Positions 26,934-36,700 of a stretch of DNA of 64,000 nt are shown here, in pieces (positions within the stretch are counted from its first letter, which is position 1; each line of letters begins with the position of its first letter). The notes under the pieces were generated by a model. The model was not told where the DNA came from and made no database searches. It saw nothing but the letters and a program-made list of their open reading frames with translations. This DNA comes from Candidatus Palauibacter rhopaloidicola (GTDB taxonomy: Bacteria; Gemmatimonadota; Gemmatimonadetes; Palauibacterales; Palauibacteraceae). The position numbers and the translations under genes are program-made. The stretch spans positions 218,172 to 282,171 of the forward strand of contig JAPPGH010000039.1 in assembly GCA_026914155.1 (NCBI GenBank), read 5' to 3'.

Positions 26934-29900
26934 TCAGTCGGTGGCGGTCAGTCGTCGCACCAGCGTCTGCAACCAGTCGTTCACCTCCCGCACCTCCTCC
27001 TGCAGTTCCTCGTGCCGCTCGTAGGCGTCGGCGCCCGGCGCCTGGTCGGCCCGCCCGGTCATGCCGGCGAGATAGTTGAGCTGGCTCAGGAGCATGGGGC
27101 GCGGATAGCTGCCCTCCGCGTCGTTCACGTGGGCGTCGAGTTCGTCCAGCTCCGCGGCGAGTTCGTCGAGCGTCTCGTTGCGGCTGCCGCCCGCGTCCGC
27201 GCGCGCCTCCGCGATGCGCTCGCGCAGGTCTTCGATGCCGTCCGCGACCTCGCGGGCCTCCGCCATCGTCTCCCGCACGCCGAGGTTGAAGCGGTACTGC
27301 TCTTCGAGGTCGGCGACGGTCACCCCCTCCGCCGCCACCCGCGGGTCGATCCGCAGTTCGAGCCCCGACTCGGCCGTCACGTCGCCCGCCGAGAGGCGGA
27401 CCGTGTACTCGCCCGGCGGCACGATCGGCCCGCCGCGGCCCTCGCCCTGAGAGCGCATGTCCCAGCGCAGCCGGTGCACGCCCGGCGCCGTCGAGACCCC
27501 GCGCGCGCCCCCGCCGCGCGGCGCCATGCGCTGCATCGCCGGTCCCCCCGCCCGGGCCGCGCCGCCGCCCCCGCCACTGGCGTAGGAGCGGATCGTCTCG
27601 CCGCCCGCGTCGAGGATCTCGATCTGCACCGTCTCGTCGGCTCCCAGCTCCGGGGAGATCCAGTAGTTGATGTCCGCGCCCGCGCCGGGGTAGTCCGGCC
27701 GCGCCGTATTCGAGGCCCATTCGAAGCCCGAATTCCGTCCGGGCCGCGTGCGGTACTGCGGCCGCCCCTCGAACAGGTGCGCCCCGCCCCCCTCCGCGAC
27801 CGATCCGTCCGCGCCGATCTCGTGCAACGGCGTGATGTCGTCGAGCACCCAGAACCCGCGGCCCATCGTCGAGAGCGCGAGGTCCTGCCGGTATACCTCA
27901 ATGTCCGTCACCGGCGTCAGGGGTAGGTCGAGCTGGAACGACTGCCACGTCGCCCCGTCGTCGAAGGAGATGAAGAGCCCGAACTCCGTCCCCGCATACA
28001 GGAGCCCCGCGCGGTCCGGATCCTCGCGCACGACCCGCACGGGAACGTCCGCCGGAATCCCGTTCGTCCCATCGGTGAGGAGCGTCCACGTCTCCCCCGC
28101 GTCCTCCGTCCGGTAGACGTAGGGCCGGAAATCGCCGAGCAGGAAGCGGTATCCGGCCACGTACACCTTGTCCGGATCGTGGCGGGAGATATCGATCGAG
28201 TTGATGCGGCCTTCGGGCGGCATGTCTCGCGGCGTCACGTTCTCCCAGGTCTCCGCGCCATCCAGCGTCACGTACACCGGGCCATCGTTCGCCCCCGTCC
28301 AGATCACGTCCGGGTCGTGCGGAGAGGCCTCGATCACGTAGAGCGTCGAATAGTGCTCCTCACCCGTCGCGTCGCGCGTGATCGGCCCGCCCGACACCAT
28401 CTGCCGCTCGGGCGGGAACGCCGTGAGGTCGGGAGAGATCCGCTCCCATGAGCGCCCCCCGTCCGTCGTCCGGTGCACGTACTGCGAGCCGTGATAGACG
28501 AGGTTCGGGTCGTGCGGCGAGACCTCGATGGGTACGACGCGCTGGAAGCGGTAGGGGAGGTTGGCGGGGTTCGTGCCGTACATGTTCACCGCGCCGACGT
28601 AGTACTGCTGCTCCTGCCCGGTGCGCTGGCTGTAGACGCCGAACCGCCCCTTGCAGTTCGCGTACACGACGTCGGGATCGCCCGGCTTCGGCACGGCGGG
28701 ACCCGTCTCGCACCCGCCCGGCGAACGCCAGTACGCGTCGGGACCGCCCGGCGCGGAGAGCGAAGGCTGCCGGCTCGGTACCGCGACGGTGTAGGCATCG
28801 TCCTGCTGCCCCGCGTAGAGCCAGTACGGAAAGCGGTCGTCCACATCGACCTGGTAGAGTTCGGCGGTGGGCTGGTTGTTGACCGGCGACCACGTCTGCC
28901 CGCCGTCCAGCGTCACGACCCCGCCCCCGTCGCTCCCGTGCACCATGATCCGCGGGTCGTCCGGGTTGATCCACAGATCGTGGTCATCGCCGTGTACGTT
29001 CGGGATGGTGCTGAATGTCTCCCCTCCGTCCGTCGACTTCCAGGTGGACAGATTCAGGACATAGACGACGTCCCCGTCCGTCGGGTCGGCGATCACGTTC
29101 GCAAAGTAGAAGGGCCGGTGCATGAGCTGGTTGCGCGGGTCGTCGTTGATCAGCGCCCACGTCTCTCCGGCGTCGTCCGAACGGTACAGGCCCTCGATCG
29201 GCTCCGGCGCCTCGACCAGCGCATAGACTCGGTCCGGCATGTCCGGCGAGACGGAGAAGTCCACCTTGCCGATGAGGCCCTCCGGGAGCCCGGCCGTGAT
29301 CCGCCTCCACGTGTTGCCGCCGTCCGTCGTCTTCCAGATCCCGTCTTCGTCGCGTGCCCCGGAGATGATCGACCACGGATACCGCTGCGCCCGCCACATC
29401 GCGGCGTAGATGATGTCGGGGTCCGCCGGATGAAACTCGAGATCGACTGCCCCGACGGAGTCGGAAGTGAAGAGGATGCGCTCCCAGTCGAGACCGCCGT
29501 TCGAGGAGCGATAGACGCCCCGCGTCTCATTGTTGATGAACGGGTTCCCCATCGCGGCCGCATACACGAGATCGGGATTGTCGGGATGGGCCTTCACGGA
29601 CGGGATCTGGCCTCCGTCGTCGAGCCCGACGTGGTCCCACGTCTCTCCCGCGTCCGTCGACTTATGGATGCCCTTTCCGATGATGATATTCGAGCGGATG
29701 CCGTCCGACCCCGTCCCCACGTAGATGACATTCGGATCCGAGTCGGCGACTTCGATATGGCCGATGGAGGGAGACCGGAAATACCCGTCGGAGATATTCT
29801 CCCACGTCATGCCGTAGTTCGTCGTCTTCCACACGCCGCCGCCGGTCGCCCCCTGGTAGAAGGTGTGGGGGTGGGAGCGGTGGCCCTCGACCGCCGTGAC

Positions 29901-30116
29901 GCGGCCGCCGCGCGAGGGGCCGACGAAGCGGAAGGAGAGACCGCCGAAGAGACTTGGGTCGACGGTGTCCGCGGCCGGGGCCGGGTTCTGGACGCCGGCG
30001 GGGAGTTCGCCGACGCCAGCGCCGTCTTGCGCGGTGAGCGGCCACGCGACGGCGGCGACGGCCGCCAGGGGTGCGAGGACGGTTCGCGTTACGGACATCG
30101 GGGCGGGGAATTGCAT
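26934..30116 (-). CDS. VPS10/sortilin-like Asp-box glycosyl-hydrolase-fold exported protein
   Basis: The 1060-residue protein has a signal peptide ending WPLTAQ and many Asp-box repeats (KSTDAGETW, KTTDGGNTWRR, RSDDAGETWAL, KSTDGGETF, TLDGGQTWS, RTTDGGRSWE, RTEDAGETWT, FDDGATWQS), forming one or two large beta-propellers as in sortilin-type proteins. The C-terminal part (after about residue 780) has an Ig-like GLELRIDPRV segment and helices. These proteins are abundant in Gemmatimonadota and Bacteroidota, without proven enzyme activity. CAGGAG 5 nt before ATG 30116 decides the start. It follows the D-aminoacylase gene by 13 bp, so the two likely form one unit. Confidence 0.88.
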   Translation of the reverse strand: MQFPAPMSVTRTVLAPLAAVAAVAWPLTAQDGAGVGELPAGVQNPAPAADTVDPSLFGGLSFRFVGPSRGGRVTAVEGHRSHPHTFYQGATGGGVWKTTNYGMTWENISDGYFRSPSIGHIEVADSDPNVIYVGTGSDGIRSNIIIGKGIHKSTDAGETWDHVGLDDGGQIPSVKAHPDNPDLVYAAAMGNPFINNETRGVYRSSNGGLDWERILFTSDSVGAVDLEFHPADPDIIYAAMWRAQRYPWSIISGARDEDGIWKTTDGGNTWRRITAGLPEGLIGKVDFSVSPDMPDRVYALVEAPEPIEGLYRSDDAGETWALINDDPRNQLMHRPFYFANVIADPTDGDVVYVLNLSTWKSTDGGETFSTIPNVHGDDHDLWINPDDPRIMVHGSDGGGVVTLDGGQTWSPVNNQPTAELYQVDVDDRFPYWLYAGQQDDAYTVAVPSRQPSLSAPGGPDAYWRSPGGCETGPAVPKPGDPDVVYANCKGRFGVYSQRTGQEQQYYVGAVNMYGTNPANLPYRFQRVVPIEVSPHDPNLVYHGSQYVHRTTDGGRSWERISPDLTAFPPERQMVSGGPITRDATGEEHYSTLYVIEASPHDPDVIWTGANDGPVYVTLDGAETWENVTPRDMPPEGRINSIDISRHDPDKVYVAGYRFLLGDFRPYVYRTEDAGETWTLLTDGTNGIPADVPVRVVREDPDRAGLLYAGTEFGLFISFDDGATWQSFQLDLPLTPVTDIEVYRQDLALSTMGRGFWVLDDITPLHEIGADGSVAEGGGAHLFEGRPQYRTRPGRNSGFEWASNTARPDYPGAGADINYWISPELGADETVQIEILDAGGETIRSYASGGGGGAARAGGPAMQRMAPRGGGARGVSTAPGVHRLRWDMRSQGEGRGGPIVPPGEYTVRLSAGDVTAESGLELRIDPRVAAEGVTVADLEEQYRFNLGVRETMAEAREVADGIEDLRERIAEARADAGGSRNETLDELAAELDELDAHVNDAEGSYPRPMLLSQLNYLAGMTGRADQAPGADAYERHEELQEEVREVNDWLQTLVRRLTATD

Positions 30117-30129
30117 GTCTGCTCCTGAG

Positions 30130-31758
30130 TTATTGCGTCTTGATGATCGCTTCGCCGGCGAGCGCATCCGTGAAGCGGCCCTCGTCGATCGCGAGCGTAC
30201 CGTTGACGAGGGAGTACTCGACCCCCTCGGCGAGACCGTGCGGGTCGTCGTACTCGGCCGTGTCGCGGAACCGCTCGAGGTCCACGACGATCACATCGGC
30301 GACCGCGCCGGGTTCGAGCACGCCGCGGCCTTCGATCCCGTACACGCGGGCCGGGAGCGCCGTCATGGCGTGAATCGCCTGTTCCAGCGTGGTGACGCCC
30401 TCCTCCAGCACGTACTTGCGGATCCGCCGCGGGAAGGCGCCGAAACCGCGCGGGTGCGGATGGCCCTCGCCGGGCACCCAGAGCGAGCCGTCGGAGGACG
30501 TCATCATCCAGGGCTGTGACATGAAGCGCGCGATGTCCTCGTCGTTCATGTTGAACGAGGTGAGCCCGGTGCCGCCGCCTCCGTCCAGCGCCTCCACGAG
30601 GAGGGCGAGCGCCGTCTCGATCGCATCGATCCCGCGATCGTCCGCCACATCCTGCAGGGTGCGGCCGCCGTAGGGGCCGCCCTGCAGCATGAGCCGGTCG
30701 GCGCCACCCCGGCGGTCGAGGTTCTCCCACATCTCCGCCACGAGCCGAGGGCGCTCGGCGGGATCCTCCATGCGTTCGTACAGGTTGCCCCCCTCGCCCG
30801 CGAGGGCCCAGCGCGGGACGAGCGCGCCCACGATGCTCGTCCCCGAGGCCCCGTACGGGTACTGGTCCGCGTAGATCGCGAGACCCTCCGCCCGTGCTTC
30901 CTCGATGCGGCGCACGACGTCGGCGGACTGGCCCCACACCCGGGGCCCGAGCGCCTTGATGTGCGTGACAACCCCCGTGATGCCGGAGCCGCGCGAGATC
31001 TCGACCACCTCGTCGACAGCGCCGAGGAGACCGATCGAATAGTCCGACTCGTCGCGGATGTGGCTCTGGTACACGCCCCCGTACTCGGCGGCGATCTTCG
31101 CGAGTTCGACGACCTCGCCGGTCGGGGCGTATGAGCCCGGCGAGTAGTAGAGGCCGGAGGAGAGTCCGAAGGCGCCCTCGTCCATGCCCTCCCGGACGAT
31201 CGTCCGCATGCGGTCGAGTTCCTCCGCCGTCGCCTCGCGGGCCTGCATCCCCAGCACGGCGCGCCTCACGCTTCCGTGCGGGACGAAGGCGCCCACGTTG
31301 ACTCCGACGCCGGGATCTCGGATCCGCGCGCGCTGGTCGGCGAGGTCGACTGTGCCGCCGCCATCGGGGTTCGCGAAGATCGTCGTGATCCCCTGCGCGA
31401 GGAGTGGTTGCGCGGTGCGGAGTTCGTCGCGCAGCAGCGCCGGCATGGCGTGGGAGTGCGTGTCGATGAAGCCGGGGAAGACGTGGAGCCCGGTCGCGTC
31501 GATCGCCCGGCTGGCCGTCGCCGCGCCGAGGTCGCCCACGGCCGCGATCCGCCCGCCCTCGATCGCAACATCCCCCGCCCGGGCCGGACTCCCCGACCCG
31601 TCGACGAGGATGCCGCCCCGGATGATCAGATCGTAGCTCTGCGCCGAAACCGGCCGTGTGGCGGCCGCCGCGCCAAGCAGGCCCGCCGCCACGAGGAGAG
31701 CCGGGAGCGCCCGCGCGGCGTGGCGGCGCGGGGTTGGGGAAAGCATGTTGTCGTCCAT
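30130..31758 (-). CDS. Exported N-acyl-D-amino-acid deacylase family amidohydrolase
   Basis: The 542-residue protein is an amidohydrolase-superfamily member of the D-aminoacylase type: DLIIRGGILVDGSGSPARAGD at the N-terminal beta domain, GFIDTHSHAMP metal motif, YQSHIRDESD and THIKALGPRVWG for further ligands, MTSSDGSLW for the catalytic Asp, and a C-terminal GVLEPGAVADVIVVDL. An N-terminal signal (LLVAAGLLGAAAATRPVSAQ) indicates export. It would release D-amino acids from N-acyl forms (family knowledge). ATG at 31758 is used; ATG 31746 is an alternative. It shares a divergent promoter region with the CapA-like gene. Confidence 0.9.
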   Translation of the reverse strand: MDDNMLSPTPRRHAARALPALLVAAGLLGAAAATRPVSAQSYDLIIRGGILVDGSGSPARAGDVAIEGGRIAAVGDLGAATASRAIDATGLHVFPGFIDTHSHAMPALLRDELRTAQPLLAQGITTIFANPDGGGTVDLADQRARIRDPGVGVNVGAFVPHGSVRRAVLGMQAREATAEELDRMRTIVREGMDEGAFGLSSGLYYSPGSYAPTGEVVELAKIAAEYGGVYQSHIRDESDYSIGLLGAVDEVVEISRGSGITGVVTHIKALGPRVWGQSADVVRRIEEARAEGLAIYADQYPYGASGTSIVGALVPRWALAGEGGNLYERMEDPAERPRLVAEMWENLDRRGGADRLMLQGGPYGGRTLQDVADDRGIDAIETALALLVEALDGGGGTGLTSFNMNDEDIARFMSQPWMMTSSDGSLWVPGEGHPHPRGFGAFPRRIRKYVLEEGVTTLEQAIHAMTALPARVYGIEGRGVLEPGAVADVIVVDLERFRDTAEYDDPHGLAEGVEYSLVNGTLAIDEGRFTDALAGEAIIKTQ

Positions 31759-31861
31759 GCGCTCGAATCTGTCGGATCGTACGCGACCCGCACAAGAAAG
31801 CGGCGCCCGAAGCGGGCCCGCACGAAGAAGGTCCCCGCAGGCACCCTCATCGGAGGCACTC

Positions 31862-33274
31862 ATGCGCCGGTATCGTCTTCCGCTCTCGTTTTCCGCCGCG
31901 GCCAGCATCCCGCTGGCCGGACTCGTGGCCGCCGTCTTCTTCGCGGCGGGATTCTCACTCGCGAAACCGGTCTCGCTCGAGGCGCAGGCGTTCGAGGATG
32001 CCCGCGGGAACATGTCCATCGCCCTGGCGGGCGACGCGATCATCTCCCGGAAGATGTCTCCATATCGGGAGCCCGAGTTCCTCGCCCTGCGGGACATTAT
32101 TCAGAACGCGACCACCGCGTTCGTGAACCTCGAGATCCTGTTCCACGACTACGAGGACGACGTGATCCCGGCGGCGGCCAGCGGCGGCACGTACATGCGG
32201 GCGGAGCCGGAAATCGCGTACGAACTTGCGTGGTTCGGCTTCGACATGGTGAGCCTGGCGAACAACCACACGATGGACTTCGGCGCCGGCGGGGCGCGGC
32301 GCACGGTGGCGGCGGCCGAAGCGGCGGGACTCGCCGTCGCCGGCTTCGGCGAGAACCTCGCGCGGGCGCGCGCACCCGCCTATGTGGACACGCCCGGCGG
32401 ACGGGTCGCGCTCATCTCGATTGCCTCGACCTTCGCCGACCCGATGCGGGCCGGCCACCAGCGGCCGGATGTACGGGGGCGGCCGGGACTGAGCCCCATC
32501 CGCTACGAGCGGCACGTGACGGTGACCGCCGACCAGATGGCCGGGCTTCGCGACGCCCTCGCCGTGGCGGGGCGGGGAGGCGGTTCCGGCCCGGGGCTGA
32601 GCTTCGGCGGCATGACCTTCATGGAGGGCGACAAGCCGGGGGTGAAGACGGCGCCGCACGCCGGGGACCTGGCGGAGATCATCGAAGTCGTGAAGGAAGC
32701 GCAGCGCCAGGCGGAGTGGGTGATCGTCACGAGCCACTCCCACGAAGGTGCGGACCGCCGCGAGGTGCCGGCCGACTTCCTCGTGGATGTTGCCCGCGCA
32801 ACCGTCGATGCGGGCGCCGACATGTTCGTCGGTCACGGTCCCCACATTCTGCGCGCGGTCGAGATGTACCGGGGCAAGCCGATCTTCTACTCGCTGGCGA
32901 ACTTCGCCATGCAGAACGAGACGATCGAGTTTCAGCCGCAGGACAACTACGAGGCCCAGGGGCTCGGGTACGAGGACCTTCCGGGCAGGTTCCAGGACGT
33001 GCGGATCGAGCGGGCCGGCGCCTCCTCGTTCCCGGCGGGGAAGGGGTTCTGGGAGAGCGTCGTCCCCGTCGTGGAGTACGAGGGCGGGCAATTGAAGGAG
33101 ATCCAGTTGCACCCGATCACCATGGGCTGGCAGTTGCCGCGGCCGGTGCGCGGCCGGCCGATGATGGCGGACGACGCGCTCGGACAGGAGATCCTCGAGG
33201 GTCTGGCGAAGCTCTCCGCCGAGTACGGCACGACGATGACGATCGAGGACGGCGTCGGCATCATCCGACCGTGA
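31862..33274 (+). CDS. CapA-family exported metallophosphoesterase-like protein
   Basis: The 470-residue protein shows the CapA/PGA_cap fold: NMSIALAGDAIISRKM, FVNLEILFHDYEDD, LANNHTMDFG, VTSHSHEG and VGHGPHILRAVE, which place His and Asp residues as in calcineurin-like phosphoesterases. CapA proteins take part in poly-gamma-glutamate anchoring, but many homologues in non-capsulated bacteria have other roles. A signal peptide (IPLAGLVAAVFFAAGFSLA) is visible. GGAGG 5 nt before ATG 31862 decides the start. No other capsule genes are nearby, so a capsule role is doubtful. Confidence 0.85.
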   Translation: MRRYRLPLSFSAAASIPLAGLVAAVFFAAGFSLAKPVSLEAQAFEDARGNMSIALAGDAIISRKMSPYREPEFLALRDIIQNATTAFVNLEILFHDYEDDVIPAAASGGTYMRAEPEIAYELAWFGFDMVSLANNHTMDFGAGGARRTVAAAEAAGLAVAGFGENLARARAPAYVDTPGGRVALISIASTFADPMRAGHQRPDVRGRPGLSPIRYERHVTVTADQMAGLRDALAVAGRGGGSGPGLSFGGMTFMEGDKPGVKTAPHAGDLAEIIEVVKEAQRQAEWVIVTSHSHEGADRREVPADFLVDVARATVDAGADMFVGHGPHILRAVEMYRGKPIFYSLANFAMQNETIEFQPQDNYEAQGLGYEDLPGRFQDVRIERAGASSFPAGKGFWESVVPVVEYEGGQLKEIQLHPITMGWQLPRPVRGRPMMADDALGQEILEGLAKLSAEYGTTMTIEDGVGIIRP

Positions 33275-33304
33275 CCGGGGAGTGACGCAGCGCGGAGGTG
33301 GGCG

Positions 33305-34519
33305 CTAACAGCAGCCCAGGAACCAGGGCAGGACTCGAAATCCGCCCAGATCGAAGTCCTCCGTTCCACCGTGGACCAGCACGCCGCCCCGATTCGGGTT
33401 GGACGGAATCGAGGTCCACCACTTCAGCGCCGAGATGGCGTCCGGCGGTACCGTTCGTCCGGACTTGACCTCCACGGGAATGAGACGGTTGCCCGCGTCG
33501 ATCAGGATGTCGATCTCGTGGCCTGTCGCGTCGCGCCAGAAATACAGGCTCGAGTCGCGGCGGCGGGCGGCGCGGGCCTTGACGAGTTCCGCGACGACAA
33601 ACGACTCGAAGATGGCGCCTCGCAGCGGATGTCTCTCGAGCGTCGCCGCATCCTCGATGCCCAGCAGGTAGCACACCAGCCCCGGATCGAGGAAGTGAAG
33701 TCGCGGGCGCTTGCGGAGTCGCTTGCGATAGCTTGCGTGATGCGGTGGCAGCGTGGTCGCGATGTATCCGATCTCGAGGGCGGTGAGCCATCGTCGGGCC
33801 GTCTGGTGCGTGACCCCCGCATCGGCGGCCAGCCCGCTGAGGTTGAGTTCGGTGGCGGTACGGGCCGCCGCGAGCCGCACGAAGGTCTCGAACGTCCTCA
33901 GATCGAGAACCTGGGTAACCTCGCGAAGATCCCGGTCGACGTAGGTGCGGAAATAGTCCGCCATCCACGCGCGGGGAGAGAGGTTTCGGTCGTGTACCGG
34001 TGGATAGAAGCCGGCCAGGAGCGTCGCCCACGGATCCGCCTCCGAAAGCCGCTGCGCCACCGCCGGCGCCGGAGCCGCGCCGCGCCGGTCCAGTTCGCTC
34101 GGATCCGGCGCCGGGAACCCGTGCAGTTCGGCGAGCGAGAACGGCAGCAGCAGAAGAAGCGCGGTCCGGCCGGCCAGCGTCTGCGAGACGGATCTCATGA
34201 GCAGGATGTTCTGCGACCCGGTGACGATGAACCGGCCGGGCCGCCCGTCCTCGTCCACGAGTCCCTGCACGTATGAGAGCAACTCGGGCGCGCGCTGAAT
34301 CTCATCGAGGATCAGCGGGTCGCCTCCCGCCAGAAACCCGCGGGGGTCGGCGATGGCCCGGGCCCGCACGTCCGGCGCTTCGAGCGAGGCGTACCGGTAT
34401 CCGGGGAAAACCGCTCGCACGAGGGTGGTCTTCCCGGACTGTCGTGGCCCGGTTACGGTGACGACGGGATATTGCTCCGCCGCTCGCCGGAGCGCGGGAG
34501 TCACGTGTCTGGAGATCAT
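33305..34519 (-). CDS. AAA-type ATPase with DUF4143 domain
   Basis: The 404-residue protein has Walker A GPRQSGKT (residues 24-31), Walker B PLILDEIQRAPE and the sensor VTGSQN, then a winged-helix region (LNLSGLAADAGVTHQTARRWL) and the DUF4143 C-terminal part DATGHEIDILIDAGNRLIPVEVKSG, which looks like a PD-(D/E)XK nuclease-like core. Such proteins are common, patchily distributed and of unknown function, often near mobile or defence genes. I chose ATG at 34519; a TTG at 34555 in frame would add 12 residues. It stands alone, on the opposite strand to CapA. Confidence 0.85.
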   Translation of the reverse strand: MISRHVTPALRRAAEQYPVVTVTGPRQSGKTTLVRAVFPGYRYASLEAPDVRARAIADPRGFLAGGDPLILDEIQRAPELLSYVQGLVDEDGRPGRFIVTGSQNILLMRSVSQTLAGRTALLLLLPFSLAELHGFPAPDPSELDRRGAAPAPAVAQRLSEADPWATLLAGFYPPVHDRNLSPRAWMADYFRTYVDRDLREVTQVLDLRTFETFVRLAAARTATELNLSGLAADAGVTHQTARRWLTALEIGYIATTLPPHHASYRKRLRKRPRLHFLDPGLVCYLLGIEDAATLERHPLRGAIFESFVVAELVKARAARRRDSSLYFWRDATGHEIDILIDAGNRLIPVEVKSGRTVPPDAISALKWWTSIPSNPNRGGVLVHGGTEDFDLGGFRVLPWFLGCC

Positions 34520-34604
34520 GTACAGGAGTTTGGCGAGCTGCCCGAGTCGTGTCAAATTGATGATACGATCACCGAAGTGGCACGATCATGGTCATCCGCT
34601 GGGA

Positions 34605-35339
34605 TCAGACCGGGACGGGCGAGATCTCCTTGCGGGGTGGGGGATAGGCGCGCGGGGACGGCCGCACGCCGGTGGCAGCGAAGGATTCGGCCGCCTTGAG
34701 TGCGGCGAGCACGGGGTTGATGACGGGCACTCCGAGGCGCTCGCCGAGTTTCCGCGCCACGTCGAGGAACCCCATCGTCATGCAACCCAGCACGAGCGTG
34801 TCCGCGCCGGCCCGCAGCGCCGCGTGAGCCTCCGTTTCGAGCGTCTCGAGCACCTGATTCGCGCGCTGCCGAAGCTCGAGCACCGGGACGTCCACCGCCC
34901 GGATGTCCGCCACGAGCCCTTCGAGGCCGTAGCCCCGCATCTGGCGCCGAATCGCGGGCACGACTTCGTCCACGACGGTGATAATCGCGAAGCGCTGCCC
35001 CATCTGCGCCGCGGCAAGCGCTCCGGCCTGGCCCGGGCCGATGACGGGGAAGTCGACGAGTTCACGGGCCGGCGCGAGGCCGGGATCGCCGAAACACCCG
35101 ATGATCATCGCGTCGAACCCCTCCGCCTCGAGGCGCGGCGCGGCCTCGAGGATGCCGGGCACCGAGAGATACTCCTCGGCGGACGACTCGACCGAGGCGG
35201 GACCGTTCTCCGTCTCGCGAACCGCGGCGTCCGTCCCGTGAAACGCATGCTCGTTGAGGAAAGCCTGGCGCCGGACGAGTTCCTCAGGCCCGAGGGGGCC
35301 GCGGGACATCGGTCCGGGAAGGAAGTAGACGATGCGCAT
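34605..35339 (-). CDS. Asp/Glu/hydantoin racemase-family protein
   Basis: The 244-residue protein keeps both catalytic cysteines of the family in IIGCFGDPGL and VLGCMTMGF, with the substrate loop PVIGPGQAGALAAAQMG. Members racemise aspartate, glutamate or hydantoins, or act as maleate isomerases and decarboxylases. ATG at 35339 is chosen as the point where the conserved MRIVYFLPGP strand starts; ATG 35366 would add nine residues. It is divergent from the aconitase X pair across 65 bp, suggesting a common pathway. Confidence 0.82.
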   Translation of the reverse strand: MRIVYFLPGPMSRGPLGPEELVRRQAFLNEHAFHGTDAAVRETENGPASVESSAEEYLSVPGILEAAPRLEAEGFDAMIIGCFGDPGLAPARELVDFPVIGPGQAGALAAAQMGQRFAIITVVDEVVPAIRRQMRGYGLEGLVADIRAVDVPVLELRQRANQVLETLETEAHAALRAGADTLVLGCMTMGFLDVARKLGERLGVPVINPVLAALKAAESFAATGVRPSPRAYPPPRKEISPVPV

Positions 35340-35404
35340 GGTCGGATCCGTGGGCTTCGGATTCATGGGCTTGTGGAACGGAACATGGGGCCGAAGATAG
35401 CCGG

Positions 35405-36700
35405 ATGGAACACGGCGGGATGACGGGCGTCCGTCTCGAACGGGGAGATCTGGCTCTTCTGCGGGGAGATGAGGGGGAGGGCGCGCGGCTGGCAATGTCG
35501 ATTCTGGCACGCATGGCCGATGTGGTCGGGGCGCGGGAACTGCTCGACATCACCGCGGCGCACATCGATTCGTCGCTCTATCAGGGACCGGCGACGCTCG
35601 AGTTCGCCGAGCGTCTGGCGGACGGCGGGGCGCGCGTGCAGGTGCCGACGACGCTCAACGTGTCGGGCGTGGACGAACACGGGTGGCGCGAATGGGACGT
35701 GTCCGAATCCTGGGCGGCGCCGGCGCGGCGCCAGATGGAGGCGTACGAGGCCATGGGTTGCGAGCCCACCTGGACGTGCGCGCCCTACCAGACGCAGCCG
35801 CGGCCGGGCGTCGGGGAGCAGGTCGCGTGGGGTGAGTCGAGCGCGATCGTATTCGCGAACTCGGTGCTGGGCGCGCGTACCGAGCGCTATCCCGACCTGC
35901 TGGACATCTGTTGCGCGGTCACGGGCCGGGCCCCGGCGGCGGGGCTCCATCTGACTGCGAACCGGGCGGGGGAGGTGCTCGTCGATCTTTCCCGCGTCCC
36001 GCGGCGGCTGGCGGGGGAACCCGCCCTCTATCCGGTGCTGGGACACTGGATCGGGCTTCGCGTGGAGGGGCGGATCCCGGTGCTGGACGGGCTCCGGGCG
36101 CGGCCGGGGGAGGACGACCTCAAGGCCCTCGGGGCCGCCATGGCCTCCTCGGGCGCGGTGGGCCTGTTCCACTGGGTGGGCCTCACGCCGGAAGCGCCGG
36201 ATCTCGACGCGGCGTTTCAGGGGAGGGAAGCGGCGACCCGGCTGCGTCCGGGGCCCGCCGCGCTGCGGGCGGCGCGGGACGAACTGGGCTCCGGGCTCTC
36301 CGACGCGGACGGCCTCGACCTCGTCGTGCTGGGGAGCCCGCACTTCTCGCTGTCGGAGTTCGCGGCCCTGGCGCGGCTCGTCGACGGCCGGCGCCGCGAC
36401 CCCGGGGTTCGGCTGCTGATCACGACCGGGCGGGCCGTCCGTGAACTGGCGGCAAGAGCGGGCTACCTCGACATGATCGAGTCGTTCGGCGGAGAGCTGA
36501 CCGTCGACACCTGCATCCTGACGACGCCCATGCTGCCGGAGAGCATCCGGCGGCTCATGACCAACTCCGCCAAGTACGCATGGTATACGCCCGGCCTGCT
36601 CGAGCGCGCCGTCGCCTTCGGGAGCCTGACGGACTGCGTGGAGTCGGCCGTCGCCGGCCGCGTCACGCGCGACGACGGCGCCTGGACCGCCGAGCCGTGA
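35405..36700 (+). CDS. Aconitase X catalytic (large) subunit
   Basis: The 431-residue protein belongs to the aconitase X (formerly DUF521) group. Cysteines expected to hold the iron-sulfur cofactor are in GCEPTWTCAPYQ, LLDICCAVTGR and TVDTCILTTPML. Other family features are ITAAHIDSSLYQG, PTTLNVSGVDEHGW, SAIVFANSVLGARTERYP and TNSAKYAWYTPGLL. Bacterial two-subunit aconitase X enzymes characterised so far dehydrate cis-3-hydroxy-L-proline, while archaeal ones act on mevalonate 5-phosphate. ATG 35405 or 35420 could start it. The stop overlaps the small-subunit start. Confidence 0.9.
   Translation: MEHGGMTGVRLERGDLALLRGDEGEGARLAMSILARMADVVGARELLDITAAHIDSSLYQGPATLEFAERLADGGARVQVPTTLNVSGVDEHGWREWDVSESWAAPARRQMEAYEAMGCEPTWTCAPYQTQPRPGVGEQVAWGESSAIVFANSVLGARTERYPDLLDICCAVTGRAPAAGLHLTANRAGEVLVDLSRVPRRLAGEPALYPVLGHWIGLRVEGRIPVLDGLRARPGEDDLKALGAAMASSGAVGLFHWVGLTPEAPDLDAAFQGREAATRLRPGPAALRAARDELGSGLSDADGLDLVVLGSPHFSLSEFAALARLVDGRRRDPGVRLLITTGRAVRELAARAGYLDMIESFGGELTVDTCILTTPMLPESIRRLMTNSAKYAWYTPGLLERAVAFGSLTDCVESAVAGRVTRDDGAWTAEP

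Noticed and set aside
31862..33274. CapA-like gene as evidence for a capsule locus
   Set aside because: No capB, capC or other polymer genes in the window; CapA homologues are common outside capsule loci.
34550..34555. Minus-strand TTGACA as a -35 box for the DUF4143 gene
   Set aside because: No acceptable -10 box at 16-18 bp; the only candidate runs into the start codon.
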